Origin: Actinomycetaceae bacterium
GTDB taxonomy: Bacteria; Actinomycetota; Actinomycetes; Actinomycetales; Actinomycetaceae
Reading direction: 5' to 3'
DNA: 64,000 bases
NCBI GenBank assembly: GCA_028724905.1
Contig: JAQYTG010000016.1
Span: 79,590-143,589, forward strand
The notes beneath the pieces are model-generated. The model saw only the letters and a program-made list of their open reading frames with translations, did no database searches and was not told the origin of the DNA. Shown one piece after another: positions 8,743 to 15,571 of this stretch; position 1 is the first letter of the stretch; every line of letters starts with the position of its first letter. The position numbers were made by a program, and so were the translations under genes.

Positions 8743-9654
8743 GTGATTGTAACGAAAACGCGCGCTGAGCTTGCTGCTGCGCTACGTGAGTGCTCAGGCA
8801 CAAAAGCGTTGGTGATGACGATGGGTGCGCTGCACTCGGGGCATCTTTCTTTGGTGCGGGCAGCTCAGGAAGCGGCGGATCACGTGATCGTTTCGATCTA
8901 CGTCAATCCGCTTCAATTTGCTCCGAACGAAGACTATGAGGCATATCCGCGCGATCTAGAAAAAGATCTTGCTGCCCTGGCCACGGTGAAGCGCTCACCC
9001 GTCAGCGAGCCTACTGGCGAACCTGTTAGTGAACCCGCCAGCGAACCCGCCGAAGAGCCTGGCGTAGACGTGGTCTTTGCGCCGCTCGACTCTGAGGTTT
9101 ACCCGCGCACTCCATTCGTTCGTATTGATCCTGGCCCTATGGCCGCCGTCTTTGAGGGGAAAACGCGCCCGACGCACTTTGCGGGAGTGCTGCAGATCGT
9201 GCACAAAGTGCTGAATTTAGTGCAGCCGGATGTGGCCTTTTTTGGGCAAAAAGACGCTCAGCAGCTGGCGCTGATCCGCACGATGGTAGCTGACCTCAAT
9301 ATGCCGGTGGAGATCCGCTCGGTGCCGATTGAACGCGATCTGGATGGTCTGGCTCTCAGCTCTCGCAATGCCTATCTTGCCGAGGGTGAGCGCAGATCTG
9401 CCCTGGCCTTGAGTGCGGCTTTACGGGTCGGCGCTCAGGCGGCTCAGCAGGGAAAAAACGCCGATCAGGTGCGCGATAGTGCCCGCGAAAGCATCGCTGC
9501 TGCCGCTGGCGTCCGGCTTGATTATCTCGAACTTGTCCACCCACAGACCTTTGTTCCTTTTGCCTCGGATGAGCGCGGGGAGGGACTCCTCGTTGTGGCT
9601 GCATGGGTGGGCTCTACACGGCTTATCGACAACTGGGAGGTGCTGATTGGTTGA
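8743..9654 (+). CDS. panC: Pantothenate synthetase (PanC)
   Basis: ATP-dependent ligation of pantoate and beta-alanine to pantothenate; cytosolic. Diagnostic motifs are TMGALHSGHLSLVRAA with the HIGH-like HSGH, the pantoate-binding region FGQKDAQQLALIR, and LSSRNAYL with the second nucleotide-binding motif. GTG 8743 is chosen from homology and the -10 box; a longer frame exists upstream but would add 19 atypical residues. Between DLEKDLAAL and VDVVFAP lies a 24-residue Ser/Glu/Pro insertion encoded by 12-bp tandem repeats, absent from ordinary PanC. It overlaps panD, whose product makes the beta-alanine substrate. Confidence 0.96.
   Translation: MIVTKTRAELAAALRECSGTKALVMTMGALHSGHLSLVRAAQEAADHVIVSIYVNPLQFAPNEDYEAYPRDLEKDLAALATVKRSPVSEPTGEPVSEPASEPAEEPGVDVVFAPLDSEVYPRTPFVRIDPGPMAAVFEGKTRPTHFAGVLQIVHKVLNLVQPDVAFFGQKDAQQLALIRTMVADLNMPVEIRSVPIERDLDGLALSSRNAYLAEGERRSALALSAALRVGAQAAQQGKNADQVRDSARESIAAAAGVRLDYLELVHPQTFVPFASDERGEGLLVVAAWVGSTRLIDNWEVLIG
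9005..9052 (+). repeat. Four 12-bp tandem repeats inside panC
   Basis: Units GCGAGCCTACTG, GCGAACCTGTTA, GTGAACCCGCCA and GCGAACCCGCCG follow each other without gaps and encode a (S/G)EPx repeat. Most differences between units are transitions. The reading frame is preserved. Confidence 0.9.
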
Positions 9655-10174
9655 TCTGAGTGCTGCCGAGACTTTTCATGCGGCTTCATCTGTGGACGTC
9701 ACTCCGCCCGCAAAGGTGGCTTCATCTACTAGTGCAGTGTCGTCTACCCGCCAGCGGACGCTTCTGACGGGGAAAATTCATCGAGCTACGGTGACAGGTG
9801 CCGATCTGGATTACGTCGGTTCCATCACGATCGACGTCACGCTTATGCGGGCTGCTGATATTCTGCCTGGTGAACAGGTGGATGTCGTCAATGTGAGCAA
9901 TGGAGCTCGGCTTACCACATACGCAATTCCAGGGGAAGCTCATAGCGGCGACGTCGTGCTCAACGGGGCTGCTGCCCACTATTTTAGTGCCGGAGACATC
10001 GTAATTATCATGTGTTACGGGATGATGAGTGACGCCGAGGCCCACTCTTTTGAACCGCATATCGTTTTTGTGGATGCGCAGAATCACATTGTCGAATGTA
10101 GCACTGAGCCAGGGCAGGTACCTGGTGGCTATGGATTGAAAAGTTCAGGTATTCCAGTGGCGGATATGCGCTGA
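9647..10174 (+). CDS. panD: Aspartate 1-decarboxylase (PanD) with N-terminal extension
   Basis: Makes beta-alanine from aspartate for pantothenate synthesis. The proenzyme core starts at about residue 39 (LTGKIHRATVTGADLDYVGSITID); self-cleavage between Gly58 and Ser59 would generate the pyruvoyl group. The downstream NGARLTTYAIPGE and NGAAAHYFSAGD motifs are typical. The TTG at 9647 is supported by GGGAGG six nt upstream and by an 8-bp overlap with panC (TTGGTTGA), the same overlap geometry as at ftsH/folE. This start gives a Ser/Ala/Thr-rich extension of ~38 residues, so the beta chain would be ~58 residues instead of ~24. GTG 9737 would remove most of it. Confidence 0.93.
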   Translation: MVDLSAAETFHAASSVDVTPPAKVASSTSAVSSTRQRTLLTGKIHRATVTGADLDYVGSITIDVTLMRAADILPGEQVDVVNVSNGARLTTYAIPGEAHSGDVVLNGAAAHYFSAGDIVIIMCYGMMSDAEAHSFEPHIVFVDAQNHIVECSTEPGQVPGGYGLKSSGIPVADMR

Positions 10175-10206
10175 AGAAGCTGCCGCGTGCGCGAAAGGGA
10201 ACATCA

Positions 10207-11139
10207 ATGAAGAGCGAGAAGAACAAGAAAAAAGCTAAAGCTCATAAGAGTGATAAGAAGTCGGCGCGTAAGGCGGAGAGCACTGTCAAGAAGAGCCTTG
10301 ATATACCACTGATGGTGCGTGATTCTCCGCAGCGGGTATACGATGCCTACATTATGAATCTCTCAGGCACGCTCTTCAACGGAGATCTACTCATGCCTGG
10401 GGTGGATAAACTATTTGCCGCGCTAAACGTGATGCGCCGGCCGATGGTGTTTATGTCCTCTAATTCGCATACCTCTCCAGCTAGCTATCAGAAGCTATTG
10501 GCGAAATTCGGCATGGACGTGGATATTGATCAAATTTTTACGCCGGTACGCGTCGTGAACGAGTATCTCACTCGCAATTTTCCTGATGCGCAGGTGATGG
10601 CCATCGGCGACAGTGAATTCTTAGCCCATATGGCGGCTGATGGTCGTGCGCTCACGGACGATCCGCAGCTGGCAGATGTCGTGGTGGTAGCCCACGATCG
10701 TGATTTTAATTTTGCGAAGCTCAATCTCGCCTATCGGGCAATTGTGGGGCCGAAGAAAGCGAAGCTCGTCGTCACGTCGATGGTGCGCTCATGGGTGACT
10801 GCCGACGGTGGCAGTGAGCCAGGAACTAGGGCGATTGTGCGAGCGATTCAGAGTGCCTCGGGTGCGCAGGTGCACTGTAACCTTGGCACGCCAGAGCCAG
10901 CTTTCTTAGATTATGTGTTCCGGCATCTCGACAGTGAACCGCACAAGACGCTCGTGGTGTCTGATTCCCTGACCACGGATATTCGTATGGCGCGCAACTA
11001 TGGGGTACCGACGGCGTTGGTGCTCACCGGTGAGGGGAGCATCGCGCAAGCTGAGTTGGCGGCTCCTAAAGACCAGCCGAATTTCGTGGTGGATTCTGTG
11101 GTAGACGTGGTGCCTCACTACATTGTGGATCAGCTCTGA
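10207..11139 (+). CDS. HAD-IIA (NagD-like) protein lacking catalytic residues
   Basis: The 310-residue protein has the layout of NagD-type HAD hydrolases: core motif I, a capping domain and motifs III-IV. The catalytic positions are changed. Motif I, normally DxDGT, reads NLSGT (Asn51 and Ser53). The motif III lysine, normally in GKPEP, is Thr228 in LGTPEP. Motif IV, normally GDRLxTDI, reads SDSLTTDI. It is therefore probably not a phosphatase and may bind a ligand or partner. The first ~35 residues are Lys-rich. ATG 10207 follows AAAGGGAA. It sits between panD and lysS, where coaX often lies in actinobacteria; coaX is absent here. Confidence 0.85.
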   Translation: MKSEKNKKKAKAHKSDKKSARKAESTVKKSLDIPLMVRDSPQRVYDAYIMNLSGTLFNGDLLMPGVDKLFAALNVMRRPMVFMSSNSHTSPASYQKLLAKFGMDVDIDQIFTPVRVVNEYLTRNFPDAQVMAIGDSEFLAHMAADGRALTDDPQLADVVVVAHDRDFNFAKLNLAYRAIVGPKKAKLVVTSMVRSWVTADGGSEPGTRAIVRAIQSASGAQVHCNLGTPEPAFLDYVFRHLDSEPHKTLVVSDSLTTDIRMARNYGVPTALVLTGEGSIAQAELAAPKDQPNFVVDSVVDVVPHYIVDQL

Positions 11140-11390
11140 GATGCAGTAGCTAACTCCTCGATTCTGAGCTGTTGTGTTTGGATGTGGCTGAATGCGGATG
11201 GTTATGGATGGCTGTGGCTGCAAAGCCGGTCGTTATGATCCTGTAGCTGGCTTGTGGTTGGTCGTGGTGGGTCGTGGTAGCAAGTCCGCTGTGGTAGCCC
11301 TGTAGCTGGTCTGGGTTGAGCGGCTTGCTTGGAAAGCCGGCGGTGAACATATCTACAGTTGGCGAATTTCGGCAGTGCTAGTTGATCGCT
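11140..11390 (+). repeat. Degenerate G/T-rich repeats before lysS
   Basis: This intergenic stretch holds no convincing gene. It is G/T-rich on the top strand and contains imperfect repeats, for example CTGTAGCTGG at 11241-11250 and again at 11300-11309, and several GTGGT words near 11253-11280. Confidence 0.55.
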
Positions 11391-11396
11391 TATTCT
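11391..11396 (+). promoter_or_regulatory. -10 box (TATTCT) of a likely leaderless promoter for lysS
   Basis: TATTCT ends 6 nt before GTG 11403. No ribosome binding site precedes this GTG or the upstream in-frame TTG at 11382. Confidence 0.55.
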
Positions 11397-11402
11397 TGGT
11401 GT

Positions 11403-13145
11403 GTGAGTACTCCAAAGAATCTAGAGAAGAATGACGATCAGCTGGCACGCGATCCCTTGGCAGATGTACCCGAGCAGATTCAGGTGCGCAAAAAGAAGCG
11501 TGAGCAGATGCTCGCCCAGGGGCGCGATCCATATCCGGCCGAGCTTCCGATCACGCACACGATCCACGCCGTTCGGGAGCGTTTTAGCGCACTAGAACCT
11601 GGGGTAGAGACGGAAGAATATGTGGGGATCGCTGGACGTGTGGTGCTGATGCGCCCCTCAGGAAAGATTGCTTTCGTCGTGCTCCAAGCTGGAGACGGGG
11701 AGCGCTTGCAGGCGATCTTTTCGCTGGCCAATGTAGGCAAAGATGCGCTCGATGCACTCAAAGCAGAGGTGGACCTGGGGGATTTCCTCTTTGTGCACGG
11801 CTATGTGGGTACCAGTAAACGTGGGGAGCTCTCGGTCTTTGCTGCGGCTTCTAGCGGTTCCGCCCGAACTGCTGTCGCTGACAGCGAGGCCGGCGCGGAT
11901 GCCGATGCAGTCAGCACCATTGCTGATACCGGTACTGGTGCTGACGCCGGTACTGCCAGTTTCGATGAGAGTGACGGCACGTCGGTAAGCTCGGATAACG
12001 CTGCCGATGCCGGCGACGCCGGAAAAGAGATTCCGGCTTGGATGATGGCCAGTAAGGCGCTGCGGCCGTTACCTAAGACGTACGTCACAGAATCTGGCGA
12101 GGAAATGGCGCTCAACGAAGAAACCCGAGTGCGCAAGCGCCATCTCGATCTGATCACGCGGCAATCGGCTCGCGATATGATCCGCATTCGCGCCGCCGTG
12201 ATGCGCTCTATCCGGCGCACTTTTGAAGAACGCGGATACCTGGAAATTGAGACCCCGATCCTGCAAACCTTGCACGGCGGAGCTGCTGCTCGGCCATTTA
12301 CGACGCACATCAATGCATACGATGAAGATCTGTACTTGCGTATCGCCACTGAACTCTATCTGAAACGGGCAGTGGTGGGTGGTGTGGATCGCGTCTTTGA
12401 AATCGGCAAGAATTTCCGCAACGAAGGCGCCGATTCCTCGCACTCGCCGGAATTTTCTGCTCTGGAGGCCTATCAGGCTTACGCCACGTACGACACGATG
12501 GCAGAACTCACAAGGGCGATTGTGCAAAATGCGGCGCTCGATGCTTTTGGCACCTTGCAGGTAACGTTGGCTGATGGAAGCGTGTACGATCTCTCCGGCG
12601 AATGGACGAATCTTGATTTGTACACCTCGCTCTCTGAAGCCGTTGGGGAGCAGATCGACGTGCATACTCCGCGGGAGCAATTGGTGCAGCTCGCGCAGGC
12701 GCACGGCATCAAGGTCAAAGATTATGCCGTGAATGGCAAGATTGCTGAAGATATCTGGGAAGAGCTCGTAGGGAGCAAACTCTATGCCCCCACATTTGTG
12801 CGGGATTTCCCTGAAGATACCTCGCCACTCACGCGCTATCATCGCTCAAAGCCAGGACTTACCGAGAAATGGGATCTGTATATTCGCGGCACAGAAACGG
12901 CCACGGCATACTCGGAGCTGGCTGATCCTGTTGTGCAACGCGAACGACTCACGGCGCAGAGCCTGGAGGCGGCTAATGGTGATCCAGAGGCTATGCAGCT
13001 TGATGAAGATTTCATTGAGGCGATGGAGCAAGGATTCCCGCCGACGGGAGGCATGGGTATGGGGATCGACCGCCTACTCATGGCGCTCACCGGCTTGGGG
13101 ATTCGGGAGACGATTGCGTTCCCGTTTGTGAAGCAGAGTTCATAG
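11403..13145 (+). CDS. lysS: Lysyl-tRNA synthetase, class II (LysS)
   Basis: Charges tRNA-Lys. The ~580-residue product has an N-terminal OB-fold anticodon-binding domain (EEYVGIAGRVVLMRPSGK) and a class II catalytic domain with motif 2 (GKNFRNEGADSSHSPEF) and motif 3 (GMGMGIDRLLMALTG). Within the OB domain, after RGELSVFAAA and before ASKALRPLPK, about 62 residues rich in Ala, Asp, Ser, Gly and Thr are inserted (about 11850-12045); homologues have only a few residues there. GTG 11403 is favoured by the -10 box. Neighbouring panC/panD genes are a usual actinobacterial context. Confidence 0.96.
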   Translation: MSTPKNLEKNDDQLARDPLADVPEQIQVRKKKREQMLAQGRDPYPAELPITHTIHAVRERFSALEPGVETEEYVGIAGRVVLMRPSGKIAFVVLQAGDGERLQAIFSLANVGKDALDALKAEVDLGDFLFVHGYVGTSKRGELSVFAAASSGSARTAVADSEAGADADAVSTIADTGTGADAGTASFDESDGTSVSSDNAADAGDAGKEIPAWMMASKALRPLPKTYVTESGEEMALNEETRVRKRHLDLITRQSARDMIRIRAAVMRSIRRTFEERGYLEIETPILQTLHGGAAARPFTTHINAYDEDLYLRIATELYLKRAVVGGVDRVFEIGKNFRNEGADSSHSPEFSALEAYQAYATYDTMAELTRAIVQNAALDAFGTLQVTLADGSVYDLSGEWTNLDLYTSLSEAVGEQIDVHTPREQLVQLAQAHGIKVKDYAVNGKIAEDIWEELVGSKLYAPTFVRDFPEDTSPLTRYHRSKPGLTEKWDLYIRGTETATAYSELADPVVQRERLTAQSLEAANGDPEAMQLDEDFIEAMEQGFPPTGGMGMGIDRLLMALTGLGIRETIAFPFVKQSS

Positions 13146-13236
13146 CCCGTGACGCCAGGCGCTAGCGTCGTTTGCAGCGCTCGTAGCTAGCGTCTGGGAG
13201 CGCTGATATCACGGCGGGTATATGCGGTTATATGTT

Positions 13237-13276
13237 TGTGGTGTCGTCACTGATCTGCACTAGTGACGGCACCACA
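13237..13276. other. 15-bp inverted repeat, strong hairpin
   Basis: TGTGGTGTCGTCACT (13237-13251) pairs with AGTGACGGCACCACA (13262-13276) with a single T/G mismatch, around a 10-nt loop. No T-tract follows. It lies between lysS and a terminator. It could be an RNA structure or a protein site. Confidence 0.75.
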
Positions 13277-13320
13277 CGTGTCTCTAGGGTAAGTGTTTCT
13301 AGGGCTAGACGTCTCTCAGT

Positions 13321-13342
13321 AGCCCGCTTGAGCGGGCTTTTA
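13321..13342 (+). terminator. Intrinsic terminator after lysS
   Basis: AGCCCGCT-TG-AGCGGGCT forms a GC-rich stem followed by TTTAG. It lies between the convergent lysS and tetR genes, about 180 bp after the lysS stop. The T-run is short, so efficiency is uncertain. Confidence 0.7.
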
Positions 13343-13538
13343 GTAGATCCTGTAGTGGATTCGCTCGCGCTTTTGTCACACTATCGCCGTGACATCACGC
13401 GCCACCGTACTCCGCTAGGCATTGTGTACACCATGTGGCGTGTATTCAAGTGAGCCTTTACGCTGCCGTCACGCCACTATATGCACTGTGTATTGTGTGC
13501 ATCATGTAGTCTCTATTAGCTATCTACCGCCTAAATCT

Positions 13539-13580
13539 ATCTAGTAAGACGTATCTAGCGAAACGTATCTAGCAAAACGA
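13539..13580. repeat. Three 14-bp tandem repeats downstream of the tetR gene
   Basis: ATCTAGTAAGACGT, ATCTAGCGAAACGT and ATCTAGCAAAACGA follow each other exactly; differences are mostly transitions. The array ends 12 bp from the tetR stop codon. Confidence 0.85.
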
Positions 13581-13592
13581 TGTGTTCAGCTC

Positions 13593-14243
13593 TCAGGCTG
13601 TTGGTGTCTCATCCAATAGGTCTTCAATGCGCAGCGCTTGAGCCACCATGCGTTTGATCTCTTCGTTGGAGAAATCGGGGTGTATCCGCATCAGCTCATT
13701 GATACCGATGATCAGCGAAAACAGCGTCTCGTATGTGTATGTGATCGGATCGTCGATGCGATCAATAAACGTGGGGACGACGTTATCCGTCAAGAACCGC
13801 GCAAATTTATCTCCAGTTTGCATCATAAAAGAGACGTACATGGCGGCGTTGCCTTCACGGGCGAGCTGGTCGGCAAAAACGCTGTTGTCATCATGGGTGC
13901 TCCGCCACAGAGCAATGATGTGATCGAGAGACTCGTCGATGCTCTCATCTGAGGATTGCGCGTGCCACTGTGTGAGCTTGCGGATGAAAGAATCCACACT
14001 TTCGGTGAGCATCTCTTCGGCGAGTTCATCCAAATTTCGGAAATAGTGGTAGAAGAGCGGCCGAGGAATATCAATGGCAGTGGCCACCGTGGCAGCTGTA
14101 GTTGCCTTCAATCCATTAACTGTGATTTGCCGGCGCGCTTCAGCAATGATTTTTGCGCGAGTAGAGATGCCGCGGCCATTCATCCCAGTACTGCGCTGTT
14201 TTTGATGAGAAGTTCCTGAGGCGGAAGATGAGCGTCCAGGCAT
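13593..14243 (-). CDS. TetR family transcriptional regulator
   Basis: The 216-residue protein has an N-terminal helix-turn-helix (residues ~30-75: TRAKIIAEARRQITVNGL and the recognition part IDIPRPLFYHYFRNLDELAEEML) and a helical ligand-binding domain without a recognisable ligand signature. A basic ~25-residue stretch precedes the DNA-binding domain. The ATG at 14243 follows AAAGGATG. No obvious target operon is adjacent (lysS is convergent, mutY lies behind the promoter region), so autoregulation through the palindrome upstream is the simplest guess. Confidence 0.9.
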   Translation of the reverse strand: MPGRSSSASGTSHQKQRSTGMNGRGISTRAKIIAEARRQITVNGLKATTAATVATAIDIPRPLFYHYFRNLDELAEEMLTESVDSFIRKLTQWHAQSSDESIDESLDHIIALWRSTHDDNSVFADQLAREGNAAMYVSFMMQTGDKFARFLTDNVVPTFIDRIDDPITYTYETLFSLIIGINELMRIHPDFSNEEIKRMVAQALRIEDLLDETPTA

Positions 14244-14273
14244 CGTTGTGCATCCTTTCTCTTGCTACCAAAC

Positions 14274-14286
14274 CATAATAATTATG
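14274..14286. promoter_or_regulatory. Palindrome CATAATAATTATG, candidate TetR operator
   Basis: Six-bp perfect arms around one base, 31 bp upstream of the tetR start. It overlaps TAATTATTAT on the minus strand, which can serve as the -10 region of tetR. Another CATAAT lies at about 14330. Confidence 0.55.
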
Positions 14287-14365
14287 CACCACACGGTGGT
14301 CTTTTTTCGATGACGCGACGCATAATGTGCCAACTACCTGCGCCACACGAGAGCCAAATACCAAG

Positions 14366-14510
14366 CCAACGGATGAAAGTTATGGGCTAGCAGGCAAAGC
14401 TATCGTCTGCTAGCTCACGTATCCTCTAGTGCTGGCGCTTTGAAACGTTGCCTTAGATGAAAGTTATCCTCTGCTAGCTCGCATATTCTCTCGATATTTT
14501 CGCGCTCATA
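14366..14510. repeat. Imperfect direct repeat between tetR and mutY
   Basis: ATGAAAGTTAT followed by TCTGCTAGCTC occurs twice (starting at about 14373 and 14458); the copies carry substitutions and an indel. No gene is visible between 14244 and 14537. Confidence 0.6.
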
Positions 14511-14537
14511 GTGGGTGAGATAGGGTATTTAGGGCCA

Positions 14538-15434
14538 TTAGGGCAGTGCAATACCGTTATCAAGCTCCCGCGCCAACCCATCGTTCAAGAGGGTGCGCAA
14601 CGCGGGAGTAAAACGCTCATCAGTCAGCCCACTCGCGCTCAATAATTCGCAGCGAGCCAATGCGGTATCTGGATGAGCGCGCAAAACGGCCATGATTTTT
14701 CCTCTGGCTTCGCGCTGCGTGCCAGCAAATTTTTGGCGTGCAGGAGCAGGCGCGCTGGCACCTAGCGGATAGCCGTCGAGTTTCCAGCCGCAGAGCTCAG
14801 CTATCGGGCAGCCGCCGCACTGCGGCGATGTAGCGGTGCAGATGAGGGCACCAAATTCCATGATGGCCTGGTTCCACTGTGCGGCTTGCTGTCCATAGCT
14901 AGGGACGAACTGTGCAGCGCGTTCTCGTTCAGCTGCCGTCAGGTGGGCGGCAGGGAGAGCTTGGCCATGCCAGCGCGCAAGCACACGACGGATATTTGTA
15001 TCGAGCACCACAGAGCGTTGATGGAAAGCAAAAGCCAGCAGTGCATCGGCTGTGTATGGCCCAATCCCCGGCAGTGCTAGCAGCCTAGCGCGCTCATCGG
15101 GGAGCTCTCCGCCGTATTCTGTGCTGAGTACCTGTGCACATTCATGCAAGCGCAACGCTCGGCGCGGATAGCCGAGTCGATCCCAGGCGATGAGTATTTC
15201 TGCGACAGAGGCGCTGGCCAGTGCGGCCGGAGTAGGCCAACGGTGCATCCAGGCAAGCCATACTGGGGTGACGCGCGCCACCGGCGTCTGCTGACTCATC
15301 ACCTCGCAGACAAGCACACCCCACGGAGTCACGTCGTTCTTTCTCCAGGGAAGATCACGTGCGTGCTGTGCATACCACTGTGTGAGTGCAGAATATGCCT
15401 GAGCAATGGCAGCAGGTGAGAAGTCGTGGTTCAC
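14538..15434 (-). CDS. mutY: A/G-specific adenine glycosylase (MutY)
   Basis: Removes adenine mispaired with 8-oxoguanine. The 298-residue protein has the helix-hairpin-helix GPG/D fold: catalytic Glu in WGVLVCEVMSQQT, HhH LPGIGPYTADALL, catalytic Asp in VVLDTNIRRVLARW, and a 4Fe-4S loop Cys-x6-Cys-x2-Cys-x5-Cys (CTATSPQCGGCPIAELC). The C-terminal domain is short compared with the E. coli enzyme, as in other actinobacteria. The start is GTG at 15434 with GAGGAA upstream. It is divergent from the next gene across 137 bp. Confidence 0.95.
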   Translation of the reverse strand: MNHDFSPAAIAQAYSALTQWYAQHARDLPWRKNDVTPWGVLVCEVMSQQTPVARVTPVWLAWMHRWPTPAALASASVAEILIAWDRLGYPRRALRLHECAQVLSTEYGGELPDERARLLALPGIGPYTADALLAFAFHQRSVVLDTNIRRVLARWHGQALPAAHLTAAERERAAQFVPSYGQQAAQWNQAIMEFGALICTATSPQCGGCPIAELCGWKLDGYPLGASAPAPARQKFAGTQREARGKIMAVLRAHPDTALARCELLSASGLTDERFTPALRTLLNDGLARELDNGIALP

Positions 15435-15571
15435 GGCAGGAGATTCCTCGTCGGTGCAAAAGTGTATGACAGCAGTTGTACGGTGACTGATTCTAGGTGT
15501 TTTGCTGCCCCTCGGCCAGTTTTTGGTAGCTTGCTGCTAGGACATCTCGCATAAATCTGGGCTAACGGCGC

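Noticed and set aside
13539..13580. Short tandem repeats considered as a CRISPR remnant
   Set aside because: Units are contiguous without spacers, only 14 bp long, and no cas genes are in the window.
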